Positions 1 to 8,045 of a stretch of DNA of 47,157 nt are shown here, in pieces. The position numbers were made by a program, and so were the translations under genes. The notes under the pieces were generated by a model that had not been told where the DNA came from, made no database searches, and saw nothing but the letters and a program-made list of their open reading frames with translations. Source of the stretch: Akkermansia muciniphila. Lineage in GTDB: Bacteria > Verrucomicrobiota > Verrucomicrobiia > Chthoniobacterales > Chthoniobacteraceae. The DNA lies in assembly GCA_945883955.1 (NCBI GenBank), contig CAMCYN010000002.1, forward strand, positions 1-47,157, written 5' to 3'. Each line of letters opens with the position of its first letter. Within the stretch, counting starts at the first letter, position 1.

Positions 1-1334
1 AGCAGGCCGAGCGGGGTGCGGGAGAGCAGTTGGAAAACACCGAACACAATGGTGATGGCAAAGCTGATCACAAAGAGACGGTTCCAGCCGAAGCTAACAT
101 CGCTGATGGTCCAGTTCCCGGAAAGCCAGGAGGGCGAGGCGACCTGGACATTGTTGGCTCCGAAGGTCAGCCGGAAAAGCTGCTGAACGACTAGGGAAAC
201 ACCCCAGGTGGCGAGAAGCGATTCGAGCGGCCGGCGGTAAAGGAAACGGATCACCGTCCTTTCGAGCACAATGCCCGCAAGAGCCGCCGTGAGAAAGGAG
301 AGGGGAATCGCGAGGATGAAATAACTGTCGTAAAGCCAGCCCGTGGCCCGGAGTCCGGGCAGGCTCATGGCAATTCCAAAGGGCGACACTTGAAGGCCCG
401 GCCCGAACACACACTGGACGACGTAGGTCGTGTAAGCGCCGACGGCGATCATTTCGCCGTGGGCCATATTAATTATACCCATCAAGCCGAAGGTCACCGC
501 CAGGCCGAGTGCGGCCACGAGTAACACCGACCCGAGTGAAAGGCCGCGGAAGAGGGTGCCGAAGGTGTTGACCTTCTGTACGTGGAGCGAAATTTTATGA
601 AGCGCCTCCAATGCGGCGCGCTGAACTGCGCCGTCGGACTCTTTACTCAGAGCCTGAAGTGCGTCCTGGGAACGGATGGAGCCCAGTTCTCCGAGCACCC
701 TGCAGGCGCGCACTTTGACTTCCGCGTTGTCGTCCTTGAGTTCGGTTAGGGCGATGGCTTCGGTGAGGGCGCGCTGGACCTGCGGATCCTTTTCCTTTTG
801 AACCACCTTTTGCAGAATCGGCAGACGCGAGGCTTCCTGTTCCATACCAAGCGTTTCAACGGCGTGCAGACGTGCCTTTTTATCTGGCGAGACGAGCCCC
901 GCCATGTCGATAAGGGCCTTCATGGCGCCGCGTAGTGCGGAGTCGGTTTCGGCGGCGGTCAGGTCCGAGGCAAGAAGCCGGAGTGGGTTGCCGGCGGCGT
1001 CGAGGGCTGGTTTGCCGGTTTCGAGCAAAAGCGCGGCCTGTTTTTCGTCGGCGTCTTTGGCTTCCTCGAGAGTGACGGCTACCTTGGTGTGATCGGGTTT
1101 TTCCCAGAGGAAAATCCCGCCTTCTTTCCAAAGGTTAAGAAGCGCGGCGGCTTCGGGGGAGGGTTCCAGAGCCTGGAGCAGCGCGATCTGCTCGTCGCTT
1201 TTGTCCTCGAGGAGCACGGCTTTGGAGATGGCCTCCAGCGGAGTCTGGGCGGCGGCCAGGGTCGGGAGCGGGACTGAACAAAGGCAGAGGGCGAAAACGG
1301 GAAGGAAAATTCGGAGTGCGGTTTGGAAGAACAT
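1..1334 (-). CDS. urtB: Urea ABC transporter permease UrtB, 3' part off window
   Basis: Inner-membrane permease of the UrtABCDE urea importer. Translation from the ATG at 1334 gives a signal-like start (MFFQTALRIFLPVFALCLC), a long helical region of about residues 30-195 rich in HEAT-like repeats (for example VRACRVLGELGSIRSQDALQ), then the membrane domain. That domain has the typical LivH/UrtB stretch VTFGLMGIINMAHGEMIAVG and continues off the window. A periplasmic helical N-terminal extension is normal for UrtB and distinguishes it from branched-chain amino-acid permeases. The gene follows urtA in the same direction, with a terminator-like hairpin between them. Family assignment is firm; the gene is incomplete here. 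Confidence 0.93.
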   Translation of the reverse strand, partial: MFFQTALRIFLPVFALCLCSVPLPTLAAAQTPLEAISKAVLLEDKSDEQIALLQALEPSPEAAALLNLWKEGGIFLWEKPDHTKVAVTLEEAKDADEKQAALLLETGKPALDAAGNPLRLLASDLTAAETDSALRGAMKALIDMAGLVSPDKKARLHAVETLGMEQEASRLPILQKVVQKEKDPQVQRALTEAIALTELKDDNAEVKVRACRVLGELGSIRSQDALQALSKESDGAVQRAALEALHKISLHVQKVNTFGTLFRGLSLGSVLLVAALGLAVTFGLMGIINMAHGEMIAVGAYTTYVVQCVFGPGLQVSPFGIAMSLPGLRATGWLYDSYFILAIPLSFLTAALAGIVLERTVIRFLYRRPLESLLATWGVSLVVQQLFRLTFGANNVQVASPSWLSGNWTISDVSFGWNRLFVISFAITIVFGVFQLLSRTPLGL

Positions 1335-1433
1335 AGGGTGGGGAAGCAACCCGAGTTTCTAAAGGAAAGGAGCGGCGGAAGTGCCGCGGCGAGCAGAGCC
1401 CGTTGGGATCGATCCGAGGTTGGGCTTGTCGCT

Positions 1434-1470
1434 AAAAAAAAGGGCGGATCCATTTCTGAATCCGCCCTTT
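1434..1470 (-). terminator. Rho-independent terminator between urtA and urtB
   Basis: On the minus strand the arms AAAGGGCGGAT and ATCCGCCCTTT form a stem of about 11 bp around a 10-nt loop, followed at once by a run of T residues. It lies 25 nt after the urtA stop and about 100 nt before the urtB start. It would therefore act as a partial terminator inside the operon, leaving the binding protein in excess over the permease. Confidence 0.85.
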
Positions 1471-1494
1471 CCAGACTAGGTCAGCGGATCGCGA

Positions 1495-2760
1495 CTATGC
1501 CTTGGGCTTGAAGGTGCCCTTGAGCCAGGGTTCGCCCACAACACCTTTGTATTCCTTGAGGATCTTGAACTGTCCGTCGGCTTTGGTTTCGCCGATGAAC
1601 ACGTTCTTGGTCATGTGCATGTTCTTCTGGCTGGTGACTTTGCCGCCAGGTCCGTCAAAGGAGATCCCGGACTGGAGAGCGGCGCGCACTTTATCCACTT
1701 CGAAAGAACCGGCTTTCTCCACAGCGGCTTTCCACAGGTAAACTCCGTCGTAGGAGAGCACCATCGGGGAGCAGGTCACGCGGCCTTCTTTCTTCACGCC
1801 GTCAACCGTGGTGGCTTTGAGCCAGCTCTGGAAATTGGTGGTGAAGGTTTTGTTGGCGTCCGACTTGATGGACTGGAAGTAGGTCCAGCAACCGAGCTGA
1901 CCGACGAGCTGTTTGGCGGGCAGCGCACGGAACTCGTCTTCGGAGATGGAGAAGCTCACCACAGGGCAGCTTTCAGCGTTCAGACCGGCTGCAGCGTATT
2001 CCTTGAAGAAAGGAACGTTGGTGTCGCCGTTGAGTGTGTTGATGACGGTGGCTTTACCGCCGGCAGCGAACTGTTTGATGTCCGCGACGATCTGCTGGTA
2101 GTCCATGTGACCGAAGGGAGTGTATTTCCCGGCGGAGATGATCTTGCCCGAAGCGTCTTTTTTGAAGCCGCCACCGATGTTTTCAATCGGGACACCTTTG
2201 CTCAGGAGATACTCGAGCAGAACGAGGTTGGTGGTCTGCGGGTAAACGTAGTCGCTTCCGAGCAGGTAGAATTTCTTTTTGCCCTGGGCGAGCATGTAGT
2301 CGACTGCAGGTGTAGCCTGCTGGTTGACGGCTTCAGCGGTGTAGAAAACGTTCTTGGACTCTTCTTCGCCCTCGTACTGAACAGGATAGAATAGGAGGCC
2401 GTTGTTCTTTTCAAACACGGGCAGCACGGATTTACGGGACACTGAGGTCCAGCAGCCGAATACGGCCGAGCACTTGTCTTTTTCGAGGAGCTGTTTGGCT
2501 TTTTCAGCGAAAAGCGGCCAGTTGGAGGCACCGTCTACGATGACGGGTTCGATCTTTTTGCCCATGACGCCGCCCTTGGCGTTGATTTCGTCGAAGGTGA
2601 AAAGGAGCACGTCGCGCAGGGACGTTTCCGAGATAGCCATCGTGCCGCTCAGGGAATGAAGCACGCCGACCTTAACGGTATCAGCGGCGAGGACGGGTTG
2701 AACGAAGGCGAGGGTAGCGGTGGCCAGAAGGGCTTTGGCGGAGGAATTAAGGAACTTCAT
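1495..2760 (-). CDS. urtA: Urea ABC transporter substrate-binding protein UrtA
   Basis: Periplasmic binding protein that delivers urea or short amides to UrtBC. The protein has 421 residues, the usual UrtA length. A signal peptide ends near PVLAADT (about residue 25), and the mature start [20 protein letters not shown] is typical of the UrtA branch of type 1 Leu/Ile/Val-binding folds. The segment [19 protein letters not shown] also matches UrtA. It sits between an upstream porin and downstream urtB. A terminator follows directly, so most transcripts probably end after urtA. I saw no sigma-54 motif in the 158-nt gap upstream of this gene. Confidence 0.95.
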   Translation of the reverse strand: MKFLNSSAKALLATATLAFVQPVLAADTVKVGVLHSLSGTMAISETSLRDVLLFTFDEINAKGGVMGKKIEPVIVDGASNWPLFAEKAKQLLEKDKCSAVFGCWTSVSRKSVLPVFEKNNGLLFYPVQYEGEEESKNVFYTAEAVNQQATPAVDYMLAQGKKKFYLLGSDYVYPQTTNLVLLEYLLSKGVPIENIGGGFKKDASGKIISAGKYTPFGHMDYQQIVADIKQFAAGGKATVINTLNGDTNVPFFKEYAAAGLNAESCPVVSFSISEDEFRALPAKQLVGQLGCWTYFQSIKSDANKTFTTNFQSWLKATTVDGVKKEGRVTCSPMVLSYDGVYLWKAAVEKAGSFEVDKVRAALQSGISFDGPGGKVTSQKNMHMTKNVFIGETKADGQFKILKEYKGVVGEPWLKGTFKPKA

Positions 2761-2870
2761 GGAAGACAGGATTTGGGTAATGGGACTAATGGAAGCCGTT
2801 TATAATAAGGCGGCTGGGTTGGTTGTAGAGGTGGAGCGCAGAGCGCTCCTGAGCAGTGGGGAAGGACAAG

Positions 2871-2912
2871 GCGGAGAAGGGGGCCGACAGGATCGGCTTA
2901 GCCCTTCTCCGC
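2871..2912 (-). terminator. Hairpin after the porin gene, possible weak terminator
   Basis: The arms GCGGAGAAGGG (2871-2881) and CCCTTCTCCGC (2902-2912) are perfectly complementary, and a second inner stem GCCGA/TCGGC lies inside. The element begins 6 nt past the porin stop. No T run follows on the minus strand, so it may stabilise or process the mRNA rather than terminate it. Confidence 0.55.
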
Positions 2913-2918
2913 AAGGAA

Positions 2919-4184
2919 TTAGAAGGCGTAGGTCATGCCGACGCCGACGATGACGCGGTCGCTCTGGCTTCCGAAATCCTTGGCAACGCTGGAGTGATCA
3001 AAACGGATTTCCGGCTGGATCTTGAGGTTAGGGAGCGGCGAGTAGTTGAGGGTGAGCGTGATGCCGGTGACGTCACGGCCGCCTGCAATCGGGAAAAACG
3101 GCGCGCTGTTACCGCCAGTGAATGCTCCCGAGGAGTCGCTCAGGTAGTCAAGCCGCAGAGCGGGTTTGAACTTTTCGGTGACCTTGTACGAGAGCCAGGC
3201 GCCTGTGGAGTACGCCTGACTGTTTTTTGCGTTTTGGCGGTAGTTCCACAAATCCAGTTCTGTGCCGACGTGGAAGTCCGGGGTGAGGCTAGTTCCGGCA
3301 AGAATCGAACCCCCATACATGTGGGCGCTGGCGCCCTGTCTGCCGGTGAAGCCCAGAAGGCTTATCCAGGTGTCCGCGGTCGGTTTGTAGTTGATCGAGC
3401 TCAGCAGAAGTTTGTCTTGATCCGGGTCCAGCGTTCCGACCCCCCAGATCTGGTTCTGCAAGCGTACCTTCACGTCCACCTTCTCCGTGAGGTTGTAGCC
3501 GAGTTGAACGCCTGTCTGCGGGCCGCTTCCGGTGAACCACCACTGGGTTCCCTGGGAAAAGTTGTCGTTAGCAGCACCGCCATCCCCGGACTCGTAGTTC
3601 AACAGCGAGATGAGCTGTCCAGCCTTCACGTTCAAACCCGTCCCGATGGGTACGTTCAGTTCGATATACCCCTCGCGCACATTGCCGTATCCGGCGGACA
3701 CGGTGTTCAAAAAGTTGGCGTCGTTTCCGAACATGAGCGAAGTCCGGAAGGCCGCGCTGAAGTCGTCGCCACTCCGCTTCACGGGCTGCGAGGCCAGTGT
3801 GAGCTTGAACCGATTCAGCGACAGGTTGCCCGACTGATTCCACAGGTAGCCCGGCGAGTAATTCACGCCACCACCGGGTTTTGTCCCGGGATTGGACATG
3901 TCGTAAAAGTAGGAACCTTGTACGAAGCCGCTTAGGGTGATCTTGGAAAGTGCGCCGACACTCAAGGGTTGTTCCAGTGCTGCGGCTGCTGAGGACGACT
4001 GGCTCGGCTTGAGCTTAGACTCGATCGCATCGAGCCTTTTTTTCAGCATCTGGTTTTCCTGTTCCAGCTTGGCGAATTTGGAGCTGTCATCCAGTGCAGA
4101 GGCAGAGCAGGCCGTACCAAGTGCGACGCCGAGAAGGCCGTAATGAAGGGATCCTCGGAGACGGTTTGTGCGCGGTTTAATCAT
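2919..4184 (-). CDS. Outer-membrane porin of the urea-uptake locus
   Basis: Predicted outer-membrane beta-barrel. The start MIKPRTNRLRG at 4184 gives 421 residues. A longer reading frame opens at 4253, but that codon lies inside the sigma-54 promoter and would precede the transcription start. A signal peptide ends near SASALDD. A short coiled coil follows (KFAKLEQENQMLKKRLDAIE), as in porins tethered to peptidoglycan, then alternating barrel strands ending in the C-terminal phenylalanine of VGVGMTYAF, the usual BAM signal. The protein resembles the BBP2/OprB-like porins common in PVC bacteria. Its position directly upstream of urtA suggests passage of urea or amides, which is an inference from context. 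Confidence 0.85.
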   Translation of the reverse strand: MIKPRTNRLRGSLHYGLLGVALGTACSASALDDSSKFAKLEQENQMLKKRLDAIESKLKPSQSSSAAAALEQPLSVGALSKITLSGFVQGSYFYDMSNPGTKPGGGVNYSPGYLWNQSGNLSLNRFKLTLASQPVKRSGDDFSAAFRTSLMFGNDANFLNTVSAGYGNVREGYIELNVPIGTGLNVKAGQLISLLNYESGDGGAANDNFSQGTQWWFTGSGPQTGVQLGYNLTEKVDVKVRLQNQIWGVGTLDPDQDKLLLSSINYKPTADTWISLLGFTGRQGASAHMYGGSILAGTSLTPDFHVGTELDLWNYRQNAKNSQAYSTGAWLSYKVTEKFKPALRLDYLSDSSGAFTGGNSAPFFPIAGGRDVTGITLTLNYSPLPNLKIQPEIRFDHSSVAKDFGSQSDRVIVGVGMTYAF

Positions 4185-4236
4185 GGTGTGCTTTTTGGGT
4201 GGTGTGAAGTGCCGCAATCGCAGCGGGTCCACCTTT

Positions 4237-4253
4237 AGCAACGGCCATGCCAA
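4237..4253 (-). promoter_or_regulatory. Sigma-54 (-24/-12) promoter of the porin-urt locus
   Basis: The minus strand reads TTGGCATGGCCGTTGCT, against the sigma-54 consensus TTGGCACG-N4-TTGCT. The invariant GG and GC doublets are separated by exactly 10 bases. Transcription would begin near 4226, leaving a leader of about 40 nt before the porin ATG at 4184. Sigma-54 control fits nitrogen-limited expression of urea uptake. Confidence 0.8.
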
Positions 4254-4254
4254 G

Positions 4255-4281
4255 TATTATTCATGGGGGGTATGAATGATA
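4255..4281. promoter_or_regulatory. Inverted repeat beside the sigma-54 promoter
   Basis: The arms TATTATTCAT (4255-4264) and ATGAATGATA (4272-4281) are inverted repeats with one mismatch, separated by GGGGGGT. The centre is about 42 bp upstream of the predicted porin transcription start and touches the -24 element. It could be an operator for a regulator of the urea locus. It does not resemble a classical NtrC site. Confidence 0.5.
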
Positions 4282-4394
4282 TTGATGAATCGTAAGGCTA
4301 TGGCCAATAGTTAATTGAGAGTGTTTGTGTGTTCGCTTGGTGGCGGGTTTTAGATTCTGTTTATGGTGAGTGAAAACAGACAGCGACGCAGCGA

Positions 4395-4500
4395 GGGTGT
4401 GTGAATTTAGCCAAAGGACCCAAGGTTTGGCGGTTGTAAGTTGCCGCATCAGGTCCTGGCCGATGGCAAGCTGCTGTTGCTGGCCGCCCGAAAGCATCCC
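4395..4500 (-). pseudogene. Degraded fragment of urtE (urea ABC ATPase)
   Basis: The minus strand from about 4500 encodes GMLSGGQQQQLAIGQDLM. This is the ABC signature with the run of glutamines characteristic of UrtE (family form LSGGQQQQLAIARAL). The following residues (KPWVLWLN) still faintly echo the Walker B region before similarity is lost. An in-frame stop lies just before the signature and there is no Walker A, so this is a relic and not a working gene. It may mark an earlier second urt cluster or a rearrangement. The core match is clear; the outer limits are approximate. Confidence 0.7.
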
Positions 4501-4554
4501 TCAATCCGGTCTCGCTGCGTGCTCTTCAGTTTAAAAATTCGAAGATAAACAGTT

Positions 4555-4578
4555 ACTGTACCGTCCAGACGGTATAGT
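4555..4578 (+). promoter_or_regulatory. TetR operator overlapping the tetR-dev promoter
   Basis: The arms ACTGTACCGTC (4555-4565) and GACGGTATAGT (4568-4578) form a palindrome with one mismatch and a 2-bp centre. The right arm ends in TATAGT (4573-4578), a good -10 element. The start codon at 4588 is only 9 nt further on, so the message is probably leaderless or nearly so. No convincing -35 is visible. Size and placement fit autorepression by the adjacent TetR protein. Confidence 0.75.
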
Positions 4579-4587
4579 CCCTTGCTT

Positions 4588-5157
4588 ATGCCCAAAGCGC
4601 AGCGCTCCCTTGATTCCCGCGGAAAACTACTCGCCGCCGCCGAGACCGTGATTCTCGAACAGGGCGTCACCCATTTGACCCTCGATGCCGTGGCAACCGC
4701 CGCCGGGATTAGCAAAGGCGGGTTGCTCTACCACTTCGTGAGCAAGGAGGCGCTCATCGTGGCGCTCGTGGAATCCATCGTCTGCAGAATTGAAGCCGAC
4801 CTGGACCAGGCCTACGCCGCCGAGCCTGCCGGAGCGGGTCGGGCGACGCGCGCGATGATCGTAGAATGGGCGAACAGCACCGGCCGGGGCCATGATGACC
4901 GCCGCGATGCTGTAGGCGCCGCTCTGCTGGCTGCTTCCGGGAGCAACCCGGAGTTGCTCGCGCCGCTCCAGCGTGCCTTCTCCAAGTGGATGAAAGAACT
5001 TGGCGACGACGGTCTGCCGCCAGGCGTGTCGCTGACTGTTGCGGCCGCGATTGATGGACTCACCTTCTGGCACCTCTTCGGCCTCTACCGACCTTCGAAG
5101 ACGGCGCTTCGCGATACCCTCGCCTTTCTCCAAAAACTCACCTCCACGAAGGCATGA
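4588..5157 (+). CDS. TetR/AcrR family transcriptional repressor of the dev operon
   Basis: A 189-residue regulator. An N-terminal TetR helix-turn-helix spans about residues 15-55 (LTLDAVATAAGISKGGLLYHF, then the expected KEAL helix). The divergent C-terminal half is the ligand and dimer domain. I chose the ATG at 4588; a TTG two codons earlier is also in frame, but neither has a Shine-Dalgarno. The gene overlaps the next one by ATGA, so the repressor is co-transcribed with the efflux genes it probably controls through the palindrome just upstream. The inducer is unknown. Confidence 0.92.
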   Translation: MPKAQRSLDSRGKLLAAAETVILEQGVTHLTLDAVATAAGISKGGLLYHFVSKEALIVALVESIVCRIEADLDQAYAAEPAGAGRATRAMIVEWANSTGRGHDDRRDAVGAALLAASGSNPELLAPLQRAFSKWMKELGDDGLPPGVSLTVAAAIDGLTFWHLFGLYRPSKTALRDTLAFLQKLTSTKA

Positions 5158-6203
5158 AACGACACCAACTCATTGTTGCTATCGCGATCGTCGCCATTCT
5201 GGGCGGCGTGCTCCTTTTTGGTCGTTTCATCAGGGCCGAGCCGGAGAAGCCTGCGCCGCCCGCCGTCGCGATCGCCTCCGCGCTCGGTCGGGTTGAACCC
5301 GCGAGCCGCATCCGCAAAGTCGCTCCGCCTGACTTTCTCAGCAATCCGCGCCTCGAGTCTCTCCTCGTCGAGGAAGGCGATTTCGTGACCCAGGGGCAGC
5401 TCCTCGGCTGGTTCGCGGGTCGGGAGAAAGCGCAGGCCGCGGTGCGCTCGGCCGAGTCTGTGCTGGAGAGTGCGACTGCGGAACTGTTCCGCGTGCAAGC
5501 TGGGGCGAAGAGCGGCGAACTACGCGCTGCCGAGGCTCGGCAACTCCGGGCGGCTTCCCAAGAAGGGCAGGCCCGGCGCAATTTCGACCGCTCGCGGCAA
5601 CTCCACGCCCAGAAGATCCTGACACCGAGCGAAACCGAGGAGAAAGCCATGGCACTGGAGGTCGCCGATGCGGAGCTCCGTGCCGCGCAGCAGGAACTCG
5701 CCGCTCTCGCGGAAGTGCGCGCCGTGGACGTCGCCGTGGCCGAAGCAAAGGTAAGTGAAGCTCGGGCCGCCATCGCCCAGGCTCACGCGGAGGTGGCCCT
5801 GCAGGAGATCCGCGCGCCCATCGCCGGCACGGTATTGCGTGTTACCGTCATGCCCGGGGAAGCCACCGACACGAAGGGCGTGCTCGAACTCGCCGATATC
5901 TCGGAGATGAATGTGGTCGCGGAAATCTACGAGACCGACGCCGCCGCTCTGCGGCCTGGCCTGGCCTCTGAGATCATCGTGCCCGGCCTCTCCGAGCGAC
6001 TCCGAGCCACCGTTCATCAGGTCGGCTGGATGGTGAAGAAAAAGGAAGTCCAGGGCACCGACCCCGTCGCGGATATCGACAGCCGCGTCGTCGAAGTCCG
6101 CCTGCGCCTCGACGCCGAAGGGGCACGCCTTCTCAAACGGATGACCAACCGCCAGGTGCAGGTAGTCATCGGTTCTCCCACCTTGCAACTCACCGCTCAA
6201 TGA
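5154..6203 (+). CDS. DevB-like membrane fusion (HlyD family) protein
   Basis: Periplasmic adaptor of an ABC exporter, 349 residues. One N-terminal membrane anchor (residues 5-27) is followed by a first lipoyl-like segment (RVEPASRIRKV...LLVEEGDFVTQGQLLGWF). A long alanine- and glutamate-rich coiled coil covers about residues 90-210. A second lipoyl half (EIRAPIAGTVLRVTVMPGEATD) and a beta-barrel domain complete it. The VEP motif near the start is typical of the DevB group. The gene overlaps tetR upstream and the permease downstream by 4 nt each, so the three exporter parts are translationally coupled. Confidence 0.9.
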   Translation: MKRHQLIVAIAIVAILGGVLLFGRFIRAEPEKPAPPAVAIASALGRVEPASRIRKVAPPDFLSNPRLESLLVEEGDFVTQGQLLGWFAGREKAQAAVRSAESVLESATAELFRVQAGAKSGELRAAEARQLRAASQEGQARRNFDRSRQLHAQKILTPSETEEKAMALEVADAELRAAQQELAALAEVRAVDVAVAEAKVSEARAAIAQAHAEVALQEIRAPIAGTVLRVTVMPGEATDTKGVLELADISEMNVVAEIYETDAAALRPGLASEIIVPGLSERLRATVHQVGWMVKKKEVQGTDPVADIDSRVVEVRLRLDAEGARLLKRMTNRQVQVVIGSPTLQLTAQ

Positions 6204-7354
6204 AGGACGCATTCCGCCTCGCCTGGAGCCAGCTCGCGCATCATCCGGTGAAGCTCGCGACCGGCGTCGCTGGCGTCATCTTCGCCTGCGTGCTGATCTT
6301 CGCGCAGCTCGGCTTCAAGCGCGCTCTCTACGACAGTGCCACGTTGGTGCAGACGGGCCTTACCGGCGAACTCTTCCTGGTGCATCGCAATACTGACACG
6401 CTCATGCAGACTCACAGCTTTCCCCGTTCGCGTCTCCATCAAGCGCTCGCCGTCGATGGTGTCACCAGTGTCAGCCCGTTCTACATCGGCACCGGTTCGT
6501 GGAAAAATCCGTGGAATGCCAGCCGCCGCGCGACGTTGATTTTCGGCGTCGATCCAGTCAGCGCCCCGATCAAATTTCCCGGCGTGCGAGCGGTCCTGTC
6601 ACTGCTGAAGCGCGATGACGTCGCTCTCTTCGATCAAGGCTCCCGCCCCGAGTTTGGCGACGTGCCCGGCGCATTACGGCGCGGGGAAAAACTCGCCGTG
6701 CAGGTGAACGAACGACGGCTCGAAATCACAGGCACTTTCGCGCTCGGCGTCAGCTTTACCGCCGACGGCAATCTCATCACCAACGAAGCCACCTTCATGC
6801 GACTCTTCCGCGGTCGCGCACTCACCGGACCGGACATCGGCATCCTCACCCTCCGGCCCGGCGCAAGTGTGGAAGCCGTTCGCGCCGCAGTGCGAGAGCG
6901 CTTGCCGGAGGACGTGCGCGTGCTTACCCACGCGGAGTTCGTCGGCGTCGAGCGCCAGTATTGGGAAAATAACTCGCCGATTGGCGCAATCTTTTCGCTC
7001 GGCGTAATCATGGGGCTCATCGTCGGCGTGGTCATCGTGTATCAGGTGCTCTACACCGAGATCGCCAACCACCTCACGCAATACGCCACGCTCAAGGCGA
7101 TCGGCTATTCTCACCGGTTCCTCGTCACGCTCGTCGGTGCCGCCGCGCTCATCCTCGGCGTCCTCGGGTTCGTGCCCAGCGTCGCCATCTCCGCCGGGCT
7201 CTACGCGATCGTCCGCGAGGTTGCCTTTCTCCCGATGAATCTGCCGCTCGACCGTCTCGCCGGCGTCTTCCTTCTTACGCTCGCCATGTGTCTCGGTTCC
7301 GCGCTGCTCGCTGTCCGCCGCCTGCGCGCCGCCGATCCGGCCGACGTTTTCTGA
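6200..7354 (+). CDS. DevC-like ABC exporter permease (FtsX/MacB fold)
   Basis: Inner-membrane permease of 384 residues. It has one N-terminal transmembrane helix (about 18-38), a large extracytoplasmic domain, and three C-terminal helices (about 270-295, 315-345 and 355-375), the FtsX/DevC layout. The start AFRLAWSQLAHHPVKLATG resembles cyanobacterial DevC, which exports glycolipids with DevB and DevA through a TolC-type duct. No outer-membrane factor gene lies in the window. Substrate cannot be predicted; lipid or toxic small molecules are the usual cargo. Confidence 0.9.
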   Translation: MKDAFRLAWSQLAHHPVKLATGVAGVIFACVLIFAQLGFKRALYDSATLVQTGLTGELFLVHRNTDTLMQTHSFPRSRLHQALAVDGVTSVSPFYIGTGSWKNPWNASRRATLIFGVDPVSAPIKFPGVRAVLSLLKRDDVALFDQGSRPEFGDVPGALRRGEKLAVQVNERRLEITGTFALGVSFTADGNLITNEATFMRLFRGRALTGPDIGILTLRPGASVEAVRAAVRERLPEDVRVLTHAEFVGVERQYWENNSPIGAIFSLGVIMGLIVGVVIVYQVLYTEIANHLTQYATLKAIGYSHRFLVTLVGAAALILGVLGFVPSVAISAGLYAIVREVAFLPMNLPLDRLAGVFLLTLAMCLGSALLAVRRLRAADPADVF

Positions 7355-7358
7355 TCTT

Positions 7359-8045
7359 ATGAAGCCCATCGTCTCCGCTCACGACCTGGAGTTTGCCTTC
7401 GGCGAAGGCGCGACCCGCCGCACGATCCTACGCCGAGTGAGCCTGGACATCCTGCCGGGCGAGATAGTCCTTCTCACTGGTCCATCCGGGTCGGGAAAAA
7501 CCACCCTGCTCACACTCGTTGGCGCGCTGCGCAAAATGCAGGCCGGCCGAATGCGCGTCCTCGATCGGGAACTCGCTGACGCCGATGAAGAAGCGCGCCG
7601 CACCATTCGCCGCGAGGTCGGCTACATCTTCCAGATGCACAATCTGCTGCCCTTCCTTAGCGCAAGGGAGAACGTCGCCCTGGCCTTCGGAGAAAACTCC
7701 ACCCTGCCGCGCACCGAGCGCCTCGCCCGGGCCGACGTGTTACTCGGCGAGGTCGGTCTCGGTCAGCGCTTGCATGACTTCGCGTCATCGCTCTCCGGTG
7801 GGCAAAAACAGCGCGTCGCAATCGCCCGCGCGCTCGTCCACCAGCCACGCCTCGTCCTCGCCGACGAACCCACCGCCTCGCTCGACAAACAAAGCGGACA
7901 TGACGCCGTGCGACTTCTTCGCCAACTCGCCCGCGAGCGCGGCTGCCCGATCCTCCTCGTCACCCACGACAGCCGCATCTTCGACATCGCCGACCGCATC
8001 ATCCATTTCGAAGACGGAATGATCGTCGAACCGGTTACCGCTTAG
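7359..8045 (+). CDS. DevA-like ABC exporter ATPase
   Basis: A 228-residue ATPase of the LolD/MacB/DevA class that powers the DevBC-like pump. Walker A is GPSGSGKTTLL (about residues 41-51), the Q-loop IFQMHNLLPFL, the signature LSGGQKQRVAIARAL, and Walker B LVLADEPTASLD followed by the H-loop VTHD. All catalytic elements are present. It begins 4 nt after the permease stop and is the last gene of the TetR-led operon. It converges on the pseudouridine synthase gene, with about 145 nt between them and no clear terminator. Confidence 0.95.
   Translation: MKPIVSAHDLEFAFGEGATRRTILRRVSLDILPGEIVLLTGPSGSGKTTLLTLVGALRKMQAGRMRVLDRELADADEEARRTIRREVGYIFQMHNLLPFLSARENVALAFGENSTLPRTERLARADVLLGEVGLGQRLHDFASSLSGGQKQRVAIARALVHQPRLVLADEPTASLDKQSGHDAVRLLRQLARERGCPILLVTHDSRIFDIADRIIHFEDGMIVEPVTA

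Larger units (their letters stand above)
4254..4587. other. Intergenic region between the divergent porin and tetR genes
   Basis: This 334-nt gap holds no intact gene. It contains an inverted repeat next to the sigma-54 promoter (4255-4281), a degraded urtE fragment (about 4395-4500) and the TetR operator with its promoter (4555-4578). The stretch of about 4290-4390 is AT-richer, and I see nothing specific in it. Confidence 0.8.

Noticed and set aside
1615-2394. 259-codon plus-strand reading frame opposite urtA
   Set aside because: It mirrors a well-supported urtA gene; no domain features in the antisense product.
2761-2870. Second sigma-54 promoter directly upstream of urtA
   Set aside because: No GG-N10-GC pattern in the right context; only a weak AT-rich -10-like stretch was seen.
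4185-4253. Upstream start for the porin at 4253
   Set aside because: That codon lies within the sigma-54 promoter, ahead of the predicted transcription start, and the signal peptide begins properly at 4184.
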